DNA from: Algoriphagus alkaliphilus
Lineage (GTDB): Bacteria > Bacteroidota > Bacteroidia > Cytophagales > Cyclobacteriaceae
Reading direction: 5' to 3'
NCBI RefSeq assembly: GCF_900103735.1
Contig: NZ_FMXE01000002.1
Location: 272,393-336,392, forward strand
Length of the DNA: 64,000 nucleotides
Shown here: positions 26,414 through 35,879 of the stretch, piece after piece
Layout: each line of letters opens with the position of its first letter
How positions within the stretch are numbered: the first letter of the stretch is position 1
Translations under genes and position numbers: made by a program
The notes under the pieces: model-generated
The model's input: the letters and a program-made list of their open reading frames with translations, nothing else
What the model was told of the DNA's origin: nothing
Databases searched by the model: none

Positions 26414-29400
26414 ATGAGACTAACAACCGAACATACTTTTGAATCTGCCCTTGTACAATCCCTTACGGAGCAAGGAGGCTATTCCCTTGGAAATTCCGAA
26501 GATTATAGCCGAGAGCTTGGGCTGTTTAAGTACGATGTGATCCAGTTCCTTCAGCAGTCCCAGCCTAAGCGGTGGGAAAAGATCACTGCTATTCATGGTG
26601 CCGATGCTGATAATCGGGTTATTCAACGTCTTTATAAAGAATTGGATCTTCGTGGAAGTTTGGACGTTCTCCGTAATGGATTTGTGGATTATGGCGTTCG
26701 GTTTCAAATGGCATTCTTTCAGCCTGCCTCTGGTCTGAATCCCGATGCGATTGAACTGTATCAAAAGAATAGCCTGAAGGTATATCGGCAGATCTACTAC
26801 AGTAGCAAAAATAAAAACTCGGTTGATGTGCTATTGTCGCTCAATGGAATTCCGGTAGCTACCCTCGAACTCAAAAATCAATTTACAGGGCAGAATGTCG
26901 GAAATGCACTCAAGCAATATGCTACGACCCGTGACAATCGAGAAGTTCTCTTTGCATTTAAGAAACGATCCTTGGTTCATTTTGCAGTGGATCAGGATGA
27001 AGTCTTTATGGCGACCAAGCTGGATGGAAGCAAAACATACTGGCTTCCTTTCAATAAGGGATACAATAATGGCAAAGGCAATCCCCAAAACGCGGGCGGG
27101 TATCGTACTGCTTACCTTTGGGAAAATATCCTCCAAAAGGATAGTTGGATGGAAATCATCCAGCGATTTGTTCACCTTCAAACCGAAGAGTTTGAATCAG
27201 AAGGCAAGATTTATAAAAAGGAAAAACTTATTTTCCCTCGCTATCATCAGCTCGATGCTGTCCGCAAAGTCAGTAGCGATGTTTTGGCTACTGGTGCTGG
27301 GAAAAACTACTTAATACAACACTCGGCAGGATCAGGTAAAAGTAATTCAATTGCTTGGCTCGCTTATCGACTGTCCAGCCTACATGATAGCCAAGATCAA
27401 CGGATGTTTGACTCCGTGATTGTTGTGACTGATCGTAAAGTCCTAGATCAGCAATTGCAGAATACCATTTATCAGTTTGAGCATAAATCAGGGGTTGTTC
27501 AGAAAATTGATAAAGACAGTACCCAATTAGCCAATGCTCTGGGTTATGGCACCAATATCATAATCACGACTTTGCAAAAATTCCCTTTTGTAGTCGAAAA
27601 AGTCGGGGAACTTCCTGAGCGTAAATACGCAGTAATTATTGATGAGGCGCACAGTTCTCAGGGAGGTGAAGCCAGTAAAAAGCTGAAAGAGGTTTTGGCC
27701 GCTAAATCACTGGAAGATGCGGCCGATGCCGAGTTAGATGATGATTACTCAGGCGATGATTTTGTAAGAGAACAAATCGAGAAATCGGCCAAAGCTCGTG
27801 GGAGCCAAGCGAATATTTCCTTTTTTGCATTTACCGCTACGCCCAAATACAAGACACTTCAAGTTTTTGGTGAAAAAGACCAAAATGGGAAACCGAAGCC
27901 TTTCCACCTTTATGCCATGCGGCAGGCCATTGAGGAGGGCTTTATTCATGATGTGCTGCAGAACTACACGACCTATGAGCTATACTTTAAGCTGACTAAG
28001 GCGATACTAGACGATCCCAAATTCAATAAGAAGAAAGCTGCCAAAGCTATTGGCAAGTATGTTTCTCTTCACCCGCATAATCTGGCTCAAAAAACGGAAA
28101 TCATCATTGAGCATTTTCGGGATATTGTATCCCAAAAGATTGGAGGAAAAGGCAAGGCGATGGTCGTGTGTGGCTCTCGATTACACTCCAAGCGGTATTT
28201 TGAAGAATTCAAGAAATACATCAAAGCAAAGAAGTACGACAAAGAGATCAAGGTGCTAGTGGCCTTCTCAGGCAAAGTTATAGATGATAATTTTCCTGAT
28301 GGGGTTTCCGAGCCAGAATTGACAGGATACAAAGAGAAAGAACTGCCGGAAGTATTTGATAAAGACGATTACAAAATCCTGATTGTAGCGGACAAGTATC
28401 AAACGGGATTTGATCAGCCCCTACTCCACACCATGTATGTGGATAAAAAGCTCTCTGGAGTCAAAGCGGTTCAGACCCTTTCCCGATTAAATAGAACATG
28501 CCCTGGCAAAGAAGATACGTTTGTACTGGACTTTGCCAATGATCGGCAAACGATCCTGGATTCCTTCCAGCCTTACTATGAGGTGACTTCTGTCAAAGAA
28601 GAAACCGAAATCAATCACCTATATGATCTCAAGGGCAATTTAGATAAGTTTCAGGTGTATTGGGATCAGGATATTGAGGCCTTTGCCAATGTCTATTTTG
28701 ATCCCGCAACCAAACTTAATAATGCCAAACAGCAGAAGTACCTGTATAGCTTTACCGATCCTGCTGTAGATCGTTTCAAAGAGATCCCTGAAGAAGAGAA
28801 ACAAGACGAATTCAAAAAAGGCCTTCGGACGTGGACAAACCTTTATGCGTTTCTGTCTCAAATCATGCCTTTCATAGACCCTGAATTTGAGAAGTTTTAC
28901 GCCTATGCCAAATTGCTTCAGACCCGATTGCCTAAGAAAGAATTGTCCGATGCCCTACACTTGGATGATGAAATAGCTTTAGAGTACTATCGCTTGCAGA
29001 AAATCAAAGAAGGATCCATTGATCTTGAGAAAAGCAAAGATGGCGAACTCAGCGGAACGACTGAGGCAGGATTAAAACGGCCTAAAGACGAAGAAGCCCT
29101 CCTTTCTGAAATTGTTACTGTCCTGAATGACCGTTTCGGGACTGAATTTGAAGAAGCGGACAAGCTATTCTTTGATCAGATTGAAGCGGAGTTGATGGAT
29201 GATGAAACCCTGCAAACCCAAGCCAAGGTCAATCAACTGGATACTTTCAAGTTTGCCTTTGAGGACAAATTCATCGATAAAATGATTGGTCGAATGGATC
29301 AAAACCAAGAGATCTTTGAGAAAATATTAGAAGACAAGCTCTTCGGTGATTTGGTCAAAGAGATAATGATGAAGAAGATTTATAAGCAGTTGAATGATTC

Positions 29401-29422
29401 AACCGCACAAAAAGGACTTTAA
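26414..29422 (+). CDS. hsdR: Type I restriction endonuclease subunit HsdR
   Basis: The 1002-aa motor and nuclease subunit has three parts. The N-terminal PD-ExK-like nuclease shows VDVLLSLNGIPVATLELKNQ around residues 137-156. The translocase has Walker A HSAGSGKS from residue 303 and the DEAH box at 410. The second RecA-like fold contains VADKYQTGFDQPLLHTMYVD. A C-terminal helical domain binds the methylase core. All motifs look functional. It is 3 bp upstream of the 359-aa HTH protein gene. Confidence 0.96.
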   Translation: MRLTTEHTFESALVQSLTEQGGYSLGNSEDYSRELGLFKYDVIQFLQQSQPKRWEKITAIHGADADNRVIQRLYKELDLRGSLDVLRNGFVDYGVRFQMAFFQPASGLNPDAIELYQKNSLKVYRQIYYSSKNKNSVDVLLSLNGIPVATLELKNQFTGQNVGNALKQYATTRDNREVLFAFKKRSLVHFAVDQDEVFMATKLDGSKTYWLPFNKGYNNGKGNPQNAGGYRTAYLWENILQKDSWMEIIQRFVHLQTEEFESEGKIYKKEKLIFPRYHQLDAVRKVSSDVLATGAGKNYLIQHSAGSGKSNSIAWLAYRLSSLHDSQDQRMFDSVIVVTDRKVLDQQLQNTIYQFEHKSGVVQKIDKDSTQLANALGYGTNIIITTLQKFPFVVEKVGELPERKYAVIIDEAHSSQGGEASKKLKEVLAAKSLEDAADAELDDDYSGDDFVREQIEKSAKARGSQANISFFAFTATPKYKTLQVFGEKDQNGKPKPFHLYAMRQAIEEGFIHDVLQNYTTYELYFKLTKAILDDPKFNKKKAAKAIGKYVSLHPHNLAQKTEIIIEHFRDIVSQKIGGKGKAMVVCGSRLHSKRYFEEFKKYIKAKKYDKEIKVLVAFSGKVIDDNFPDGVSEPELTGYKEKELPEVFDKDDYKILIVADKYQTGFDQPLLHTMYVDKKLSGVKAVQTLSRLNRTCPGKEDTFVLDFANDRQTILDSFQPYYEVTSVKEETEINHLYDLKGNLDKFQVYWDQDIEAFANVYFDPATKLNNAKQQKYLYSFTDPAVDRFKEIPEEEKQDEFKKGLRTWTNLYAFLSQIMPFIDPEFEKFYAYAKLLQTRLPKKELSDALHLDDEIALEYYRLQKIKEGSIDLEKSKDGELSGTTEAGLKRPKDEEALLSEIVTVLNDRFGTEFEEADKLFFDQIEAELMDDETLQTQAKVNQLDTFKFAFEDKFIDKMIGRMDQNQEIFEKILEDKLFGDLVKEIMMKKIYKQLNDSTAQKGL

Positions 29423-29425
29423 AAA

Positions 29426-30505
29426 ATGACTAGAGACCTGACCCAGTCGGCAATCGACAGACAAAATATTCTGAATAATTCTCAGGCCATTGACTCAATC
29501 CAAACCAAACTTGGATTGTCTGGTCTGAATTATAATGACGAATATAAATTTACCACAAAGATGGTAATGGACTTTTATGAGGTTAGTCGAGCAACGATTA
29601 GCCGCTATATTGTTAATCATCAGGAAGAATTATCTCACAATGGGTATCAAGTCCTAAAAGGACAAAGGTTAAAAGAATTCAAATCCTTATTTGGCCATTT
29701 GATTGCCCCCCATGACGACAGTTCACAGAGTATCACTGATGATACTCTGTCAGATCAAGTTATTGATAATCAATACCTTTCTAGGATTAAAGCTCTTGCG
29801 GTATTCAATTTTAGAGCTGTACTAAACCTTGGAATGCTTCTCACAGAAAGTGAAAAGGCAAAACAAGTTCGAAGCCTATTACTCGATGTTGTCATTGACA
29901 CGATCAATAAGCGCATTGGAGGGTCAACAAAGTATATCAATCAAAGAGAAGAAGATTTTTTGATTGCTATTGCACGAGAACCGATTTACCGCAAAGAGTT
30001 TACTAGCGCATTGAGTCAGCATTTGGAAATGGGGCCTGTAAAATACAGTATTTATACGGATGCTATTTATAATGCGATCTTCAAAGAGAATGCGAAAGAA
30101 TACAAGGCAATTCTCCGGCTGGAAGAAAAAGATAATCCAAGAGATACAATGTACGCCGATGTACTAAAGCTTATAGCCTCTTTTGAAATAGGCTTGGCTG
30201 ATGAAATGAAGGAGGAAGCCACTCGGATAGGAAGAAAGCTTTCACCTTCAGAATTAAACTTGTTGATAGATCGCTTTTCTAAAAAACGTCAATGGATTCC
30301 GTTGATAGAGGATGCCAGAGCAAAAATGGCCTCTCGCGACTATGGTTTAAGAAATATTATTCATCAACGCCTCCAAAATTATATTGGCGCATTAAGCCAT
30401 GATGACTACACCAGGTTTTTGGGTGACCGAAGTAAAGATCTCATAGACAGAGTTTTGGAAAACCCACAACTGATTGATGTTTTCAAAAGATTGAAAGACA
30501 GATGA
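29426..30505 (+). CDS. HTH DNA-binding protein linked to RM and Doc genes
   Basis: The 359-aa protein begins with an N-terminal region (about 1-45) and an HTH-like segment FTTKMVMDFYEVSRATISRY. An alpha-helical central part (VFNFRAVLNLGMLLTESEKA, then VVIDTINKRIGG) resembles the RhuM-like/phage-type 'DNA-binding' proteins of RM loci. A C-terminal helical part follows (ERYIGALS-type, ending DVFKRLKDR). It overlaps the Doc-like gene by 4 bp, the hallmark of antitoxin-toxin pairs. Function is not established: antitoxin, regulator or RM accessory are all possible. The size is far above that of a usual Phd antitoxin (about 70-90 aa). Confidence 0.75.
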   Translation: MTRDLTQSAIDRQNILNNSQAIDSIQTKLGLSGLNYNDEYKFTTKMVMDFYEVSRATISRYIVNHQEELSHNGYQVLKGQRLKEFKSLFGHLIAPHDDSSQSITDDTLSDQVIDNQYLSRIKALAVFNFRAVLNLGMLLTESEKAKQVRSLLLDVVIDTINKRIGGSTKYINQREEDFLIAIAREPIYRKEFTSALSQHLEMGPVKYSIYTDAIYNAIFKENAKEYKAILRLEEKDNPRDTMYADVLKLIASFEIGLADEMKEEATRIGRKLSPSELNLLIDRFSKKRQWIPLIEDARAKMASRDYGLRNIIHQRLQNYIGALSHDDYTRFLGDRSKDLIDRVLENPQLIDVFKRLKDR

Positions 30506-30942
30506 GTATTGATTTTCAATATTTCACGGTGGAGTATGCCATTGAAGTTCACGACAATATTGTCAGGGAATCAGGGGGATTTTTTGGTGTAAGAGATAGA
30601 GGACTCATTGAAAGTACCCTTGAGCACATGAAAAATGACTTCTATTATCCTGAGATAGAGGATAAGCTCACTCATTTATTCTATTCGATTAACAAAAACC
30701 ACTGTTTTAATGATGGTAACAAACGAGCTTCTTTAGCACTTTCTGTTTATTTTTTATATCTAAACGGCTTAGAAATTCTCGCTGAAAAATTTATCTTGAC
30801 GATGGAGAATATAGTTGTTGATGTAGCAAACAATAAAATTGATCGTGAACTCCTTTATGAAATTGTGCAGTCTCTTTTGTATGAAGAAGATTTTTCAGAA
30901 GAATTAAAGCTTAAGATAATCGACGCAAAAACTATAAGTTAA
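30502..30942 (+). CDS. Doc/Fic-family toxin-like protein
   Basis: The 146-aa protein has the Doc variant of the Fic motif: H67-C-F-N-D-G-N-K-R-A-S (HxFxxGNKR), where Lys replaces the Gly of AMPylating Fic enzymes. Doc toxins phosphorylate elongation factor Tu instead of AMPylating it. The N-terminal helix part (YAIEVHDNIVRESGG, RDRGLIESTL) also fits Doc. The catalytic residues are present, so the protein is probably active. It terminates the hsd operon. The likely neutralizer is the upstream 359-aa protein or the RM complex itself. Confidence 0.85.
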   Translation: MSIDFQYFTVEYAIEVHDNIVRESGGFFGVRDRGLIESTLEHMKNDFYYPEIEDKLTHLFYSINKNHCFNDGNKRASLALSVYFLYLNGLEILAEKFILTMENIVVDVANNKIDRELLYEIVQSLLYEEDFSEELKLKIIDAKTIS

Positions 30943-31015
30943 CAAGATTTTTAATATCAGTAATAAGGTTACTTTCTCGCTAAACACATTACTGAGAATA
31001 AAGCACGTTAGAAAG

Positions 31016-31048
31016 TTTGTCACAAATTTTGACAAGATTTGTGACAAA
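31016..31048. promoter_or_regulatory. 12-bp perfect inverted repeat after the Doc-like gene
   Basis: TTTGTCACAAAT at 31016-31027 and ATTTGTGACAAA at 31037-31048 are exact inverted copies separated by 9 bp. There is no T-tract, so it looks more like a protein-binding site than a terminator. Confidence 0.5.
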
Positions 31049-31079
31049 ACTAAAAAAATACACAGTTAGCTTATTAGCC

Positions 31080-31116
31080 GCAAAAAATGCGGTGAATAAA
31101 CCCAACATTCACCGCA
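31080..31116 (-). terminator. Terminator after the P4-like integrase
   Basis: The stem TGCGGTGAAT (31088-31097) / ATTCACCGCA (31107-31116), read on the minus strand, is followed by a T-run. It lies 20 bp past the integrase stop at 31136. Confidence 0.75.
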
Positions 31117-31135
31117 AAGGGTATTTTTAGGCCAC

Positions 31136-32419
31136 TTAGCCGAACATCACAGCTGTAGCCTTTTCGATTGAATCCCGTACTGGATCGAGGTTTAACCGTG
31201 CATAGACTTGTGTTGAAAGCGGGGATTTGTGCCCCAAACTCTTCCCAATGATCTGAAGGCTTGCTCCGGTTATCGCCTGGTAACTTCCAAAAGTTCGGCG
31301 GATATCGTGCAAGTGCAGGTCATTCAGCCCTATAGGTAGAGTAATGTTTTTCTTCTTCGCTGCTCGCTGGATTTTTTTGAATTCGTCCTCTGTATGTTTG
31401 TAGTTTAGGGATTTAATATTCCCATCCGTTACCATTTCAGAATACATCGGATCATCTTTCCACATGTACATCGTAGCTAGTTGTAAGAGCTTTTTCCAAG
31501 GCCGCTTGAAATTAGTCAGTGGCTGATCTGGGAAGTCATCACTTGGGAACACCCAAGGGCTATGGGTTTTTGATTTCCGTGTTTGGAGAATTTCCATCGC
31601 CTTACCAATTAGTGGCACTTTTTGGGAGTCGCCGTTTTTGGTCATTGGAATTGTCCAGACTTTCATTTCCCAATTTATCTCCTCCCAGCGCATGTGGAGG
31701 GTATTTGTCCTTCTTGCGCCCGTAAGTAGAAGCATCCAGAAATAGTCTTTGACCGTTTGGTTATGCTCCGCTTCCAGAGCCTTCAGAAGGTAAGGCATCT
31801 CATTTGGTAGAACAAAGCGTTCCCGTGATTTTTCCTTGTACTTTTTAATTCCTATGGCCGGGTTGGTTCCTTCCCATCCCCACTCGATAGTTTTGTTATA
31901 GATATGGCGGATGCGTTCTAAAAGTCTGTTTGCTTGGTATAGCCCATTTTCATCATGGACTTTTTCTATCAGTCGCTGAATTTCTGCTTTAGAAATACTT
32001 CCAATCCGTCTCTTGAACCAATGCGGAAGAAATTTATTGACTTCACGTTCATCATATTTCCAGGAACGCTTTTGTTTCTTGCTATACCGTTCCATGTACT
32101 CATTGAAGGCCTGACCAAATGTTTTATTCATTTCACGGGCTTTTCTTTTTTCCTCGTGCGGATCTTGACCCATGGCAACAAGGCCTCTGGCTTCATGGAA
32201 TTTCTTTCTAGCCTGCTCAATGGTCAGATCAGGGAAGTTGCCTAGCACAATTCGGATATCTCTGCTGTTGATCCGTTTTCTTGCAAAGAAGGTTATTTTA
32301 CCCTTTGAGGTAATATAAAGGGACAGCCCTCTTTCCTTTTCATCGTGGTAATAAACCTTGCCTGATTTTGGAACTTCGAGAGATTGAATGGATGCTTTTG
32401 AAAACTTGATTATGGTCAA
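31136..32419 (-). CDS. P4-like tyrosine integrase (second element)
   Basis: This is a tyrosine recombinase with an N-terminal arm-binding DUF4102-type domain (VYYHDEKERGLSLYIT...ITFFARKRI) and a C-terminal catalytic domain. The catalytic residues are visible as R (TGARRTNTL), HxxR (LHDIRRTF) and H..Y (LGHKSPLSTQVYARL). A stretch of about 50 residues, including MYMWKDDPMYSEMVTDG, is inserted between the kinase-like beta region and the HxxR box. I favour the TTG at 32419, which has GGAGGA just upstream. The upstream GTG at 32455 would encode the 11-bp repeats as protein. It lies beside a tRNA-fMet remnant, its presumed old attachment site. Confidence 0.85.
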   Translation of the reverse strand: MTIIKFSKASIQSLEVPKSGKVYYHDEKERGLSLYITSKGKITFFARKRINSRDIRIVLGNFPDLTIEQARKKFHEARGLVAMGQDPHEEKRKAREMNKTFGQAFNEYMERYSKKQKRSWKYDEREVNKFLPHWFKRRIGSISKAEIQRLIEKVHDENGLYQANRLLERIRHIYNKTIEWGWEGTNPAIGIKKYKEKSRERFVLPNEMPYLLKALEAEHNQTVKDYFWMLLLTGARRTNTLHMRWEEINWEMKVWTIPMTKNGDSQKVPLIGKAMEILQTRKSKTHSPWVFPSDDFPDQPLTNFKRPWKKLLQLATMYMWKDDPMYSEMVTDGNIKSLNYKHTEDEFKKIQRAAKKKNITLPIGLNDLHLHDIRRTFGSYQAITGASLQIIGKSLGHKSPLSTQVYARLNLDPVRDSIEKATAVMFG

Positions 32420-32432
32420 CTTTTCCTCCGTT

Positions 32433-32464
32433 CTGGTGCCGCGCTGGTGCCGCACTGGTGCCGC
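32433..32464. repeat. Three CTGGTGCCGC repeats (putative integrase arm sites)
   Basis: CTGGTGCCGC occurs at 32433-32442, 32444-32453 and 32455-32464, an exact 11-bp period. Two more copies lie on the other side of the tRNA remnant at 32677-32697. Their symmetric placement around the att scar suggests arm-type sites of the P4-like integrase. Confidence 0.55.
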
Positions 32465-32583
32465 AAAATGTGGTTAAAATAGTGAATTTCAGTAAAGCAC
32501 AAATTGCCCAAAATTGAAACTAAATATCTGTTATATATACAAAGAATAAGATCCATAAACCTTAATAAAAGTGCCTTTTTTTT

Positions 32584-32632
<49 letters not shown>

Positions 32633-32676
32633 AAAATCAAGCACTTATATCACCTTCATACAACCCACTCAAAACC

Positions 32677-32697
32677 CTGGTGCCGCACTGGTGCCGC
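32677..32697. repeat. Two CTGGTGCCGC repeats on the far side of the tRNA scar
   Basis: Copies at 32677-32686 and 32688-32697 have the same orientation and 11-bp period as the three at 32433-32464. Confidence 0.55.
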
Positions 32698-32855
32698 ATT
32701 TTTGAGAAATTTTCTTTCATGAAATAGCAATATACTTTCAGTAAATACCCGAGCTTATTTCTTATAAACAGGCTTTTGTGCCGTCAAAATTCCTAAGAAT
32801 GACCTGTCTCGACTCAGCTATTAAGAAACCCCTGTGTTCACAAGTGAGGGTTTGA

Positions 32856-33320
32856 ATGGCTGAATTGGATCTTTTTCGAGTTGCGGAAGTAGAGCTGGTC
32901 TATCGCTCCAAAGTTCCAGCTTCTGAACGCCCTAAAGTGAAATGCTCCAGGGATGTCTATAGGCTATTCATCGAGAACTGGAATCAAGACAAGATTGAAT
33001 ATCTTGAGGAAGCCAAGCTACTTTTGCTAAGCAGAGGATCTGGAGTTCTGGGTATTTATAATTTGTCATCTGGTGGGACTGCCGGAACAATCATTGACCC
33101 AAAACTTGTCTTTGCTGCTGCTTTAAAGGCGAATGCCCACTCTATTATAATTTCCCACAATCACCCTTCTGGCAACCTTCAGCCAAGTGAACAGGATATC
33201 CGATTAACACGCAGAATATATCAAGCTGGCAAAACTCTGGATTTAGAGTTACTAGATCATTTAATCGTTTCAAACCAAGGATACTACTCTTTTGCTGATG
33301 AAGGCGTATTGGGATTATAA
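32856..33320 (+). CDS. radC: RadC-like JAB/MPN domain protein
   Basis: The product of 154 aa is the MPN (JAMM) domain of RadC with the metal motif SHNHPSGNLQPSEQD intact. The N-terminal helix-hairpin-helix part of chromosomal RadC is missing, as is usual for copies on mobile elements. Despite the name, a role in DNA repair is not supported for the family, and its function in elements is unknown. It is the first gene to the right of the fMet scar. Confidence 0.88.
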   Translation: MAELDLFRVAEVELVYRSKVPASERPKVKCSRDVYRLFIENWNQDKIEYLEEAKLLLLSRGSGVLGIYNLSSGGTAGTIIDPKLVFAAALKANAHSIIISHNHPSGNLQPSEQDIRLTRRIYQAGKTLDLELLDHLIVSNQGYYSFADEGVLGL

Positions 33321-33333
33321 CATGTCTTTTACA

Positions 33334-33385
33334 ATGCTATTTTTAGCATGAGAATTCATTGGGCTCATGCTATTAATAGCAATGG
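33334..33385 (+). terminator. Hairpin terminator after radC
   Basis: AATGCTATTTTTAGCATGAG pairs with CTCATGCTATTAATAGCAAT (17 of 20 positions) and is followed by GGGTTTTTCT. It lies about 14 bp after the radC stop. Confidence 0.7.
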
Positions 33386-33549
33386 GTTTTTCTAAGCCAG
33401 TTTCAATGCATAAGCTTTCGCCCATTCCAATAAGGCAATTCCTATTTTTCTAGCAAATCTGAACTGAACTATGGTTTTTCTTGAAATTCTATCGAAAAAA
33501 TTTAATTTGCTTTGAAAAGCAATCAAAACTGATCCCAGAGTATTAAATT

Positions 33550-34035
33550 ATGCTAGGTACTGAAATTGACTTTGCCAAATCCACAGATTTAGAGCAGATT
33601 GAATCACTTTTTTTGGAGATTATTGAATCAATTCCTTATTACAATGATCTAGCGAAAGAAAATGAAATCAAACGATACAAAAAAGTTGAGTTGGAATTCA
33701 AATTAGCAGAAGATCCATTTTCTATCATTTCAGCCAAGCAGGATGGGAAAGTTATTGGCTTTTGCTTTTCACGATTTGATGATTTTACCATATGGCTTGA
33801 GTGGTTCGGTATTAGCCCAAATCATCAAAGACAAGGCATAGCAAAACTTCTTCTTGAAAAACTTGATTTTTCGGCGGAAGCAAGAAAATGCCATAAAATA
33901 TGGTGTGATACTAGGACAGAAAATAAAAGGTCTTCAGACGTACTCGAAAAGAATGGATTTAGTAAAATCGTAGAAATCAAAAACCATTGGTACGGACAAG
34001 ACTTCTTCCTATGGCAAAAATTTATAAGTAAGTGA
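33550..34035 (+). CDS. GNAT-family N-acetyltransferase
   Basis: The 161-aa product has the GNAT core. The acetyl-CoA loop is seen in WFGISPNHQRQGIAKLLLEK (Q/RxxGxG/A type), preceded by the DGKVIGFCFSRFDDF strand pair and followed by an ENGFSKIVEIKNHWYG-like C-terminal motif. The substrate is unknown; many such proteins modify toxins, antibiotics or protein N-termini. The stop overlaps the GTG start of the next gene (GTGA), indicating translational coupling. Confidence 0.85.
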   Translation: MLGTEIDFAKSTDLEQIESLFLEIIESIPYYNDLAKENEIKRYKKVELEFKLAEDPFSIISAKQDGKVIGFCFSRFDDFTIWLEWFGISPNHQRQGIAKLLLEKLDFSAEARKCHKIWCDTRTENKRSSDVLEKNGFSKIVEIKNHWYGQDFFLWQKFISK

Positions 34036-34631
34036 GATCATTTATTCAATACCTTTATAAGGTATTTCCCACATGGATTCAAATTTTTGCGACAATAGTC
34101 GGTTTTACCGCCTCGTTTATCTTTTTTCTGCCTAGCATTAAAATCGAAGGAGACCTTTCTAAACTGTCTATTTTAATCTTATGCTTAGTTCTAAGTACTA
34201 TTATTGTTCTGGTTATTAAGCCAATCAATCAAACAATAGAGAACTTACCTTTGGATCAAATACTTTTTAACGATAGTTACTCAGCGAAAATATTATTTCC
34301 TTATCAAGAGAAATATTTAAAGCCTCTAAATAAAATTGCTAATTCCTATTACGGGAAATCTAGCGCAAGTAGTAAGTACATCAAAAGTTGGTACGAAAAA
34401 AACCCCTACTCTTTAGTTACGCTTGCAGACAAAAATAAAAACATAATTGGTTACTATGATATGCTTCCTCTTTCAGATGAATTTGCACATGAATTTATCA
34501 GTGGAAAAAAGGGCGAAAAGGATATTAGGGACACCCATATTTTGCCCGTAGAAGAAATGAGAAATGCTAATTTCATTTATTTTGCAGGCGTCGCAATTAA
34601 AGATCATCACACACAACAAAGTAAAATTTTT

Positions 34632-35588
34632 CTGAGGTAACCATTTAATTTCATATCTTTATCTATCATCAGACACAGAAAATGGACATTTATAAAGGAC
34701 AGAGCCTCATAGAGTTTACTCAACGCTTCAAAACCGAAGAAGATTGTAAAAAATACCTGAGTGAACTGAAGTGGGATAAGGGATTTACATGCAGGAAGTG
34801 CGGCCACAAGGGCAGTCAAATCCGCAAAGACTTTTCCAGAACCTGCAACAAGTGCAGTGATACCGAAAGCCCCAGTGCAGACACCTTGTTCCACAAAGTC
34901 AAATTTGGTCTTTTGAAGGCGTTTTACATCTGTTTTGAAATGGCAACTACTACCAAAAGTCTTTCTGCTCTGCAGGTAGCTAAACGGTATACTGTTCGCC
35001 CTCAAACAGCCAGAATGTTTATGCACAAAGTGCGTGAGGCAATGAAATCCAGTGAATCCCAACCCCTTACTGGGACAGTGCATGTCGATGAATTTGTAGT
35101 TGGCGGCAAAGAAACAGGACATGTAGGTAGAGGGTACGGAGGAAAGAAGAAAAAGGTGGTCTGTGCAGTTGAATTGACTGATTCGGGGAAAGTGAAGCGG
35201 TTTTATGCCTTACAAATCAAGGATTTTTCAGCCAAATCATTGCGCCCGATCTTCGAAAGGCATATCTCAAAAGAGGCTCAGGTTACCACCGACGAATGGA
35301 AAGGATATCGTCCCATAGCAGAAGAGTATTCAATCAGTCAAATCCCAAGTAAGTTTGGTCTCAATTTCATCGCATTACACAACCTGATCCATCAAGTCAA
35401 ATCATGGATCAGAACGACCTACTCCTGGGTAAGCAAAAAGCACATTGAAAGATACATGAATGAATATTCTTACCGAATTAATAGGTCTCAGTCTAAGGAA
35501 ACCATATTCCACAACTTGATAAAAAGGATGGTTTCAGCAGATAAACTAGTTATCCCCTCGATTGTATGACACTAAATAGTCACCTCAG
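34632..35588 (+). mobile_element. IS1595-family insertion sequence
   Basis: The 957-bp element has inverted ends, CTGAGGTAACCATTTAAT on the left and the complement CTGAGGTGACTATTTAG on the right. It is flanked by a perfect 8-bp duplication AAATTTTT at 34624-34631 and 35589-35596. An 8-bp duplication and an ISXO2-type transposase define the family. Perfect duplicates suggest a recent insertion. Confidence 0.95.
34682..35569 (+). CDS. IS1595-family (ISXO2-like) transposase
   Basis: The 295-aa transposase has an N-terminal zinc ribbon with cysteines (CRKCGHKG ... CNKCSD). Its catalytic core is DDE-like: HVDEFVVGGKE (first D), VTTDEWKGYRPI (second D), and the NLIHQVKSWIRTTYSWV / HIERYMNEYSYR region for the third acidic residue. 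It appears complete, so the IS could still be active. Confidence 0.93.
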   Translation: MDIYKGQSLIEFTQRFKTEEDCKKYLSELKWDKGFTCRKCGHKGSQIRKDFSRTCNKCSDTESPSADTLFHKVKFGLLKAFYICFEMATTTKSLSALQVAKRYTVRPQTARMFMHKVREAMKSSESQPLTGTVHVDEFVVGGKETGHVGRGYGGKKKKVVCAVELTDSGKVKRFYALQIKDFSAKSLRPIFERHISKEAQVTTDEWKGYRPIAEEYSISQIPSKFGLNFIALHNLIHQVKSWIRTTYSWVSKKHIERYMNEYSYRINRSQSKETIFHNLIKRMVSADKLVIPSIV

Positions 35589-35879
35589 AAATTTTTTCTG
35601 GATACTTATTATATACTGCGTTTCTCTATTTGAAAAAATTTTATGATTTAAATCAAGACAAAACGATACTGGCTGTTTCTGCTACCGAAAGTGGAAAAAA
35701 GCTTTTAATGCACTTAGATTTTGATCTTGAGGATAATGCTATGAACAGAAAAGATAAGTTGGATTTATACTCCAAGAAGTTTAATCTTCAAAATCTTGAA
35801 TCCAACCTAGAAAAAATCATCTTTTTTGGTGCAAAAATCGACTTGTCTGATTTTTCAAACTGTGAAGAAATATCTTTTA

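Noticed and set aside
26895..27314. A 139-aa reading frame inside hsdR
   Set aside because: Same-strand shadow of hsdR in a different frame, without family features.
32856..33320. RadC as a DNA repair gene
   Set aside because: Only the MPN domain is present and the family has no proven repair function. The mobile setting suggests another, unknown role.
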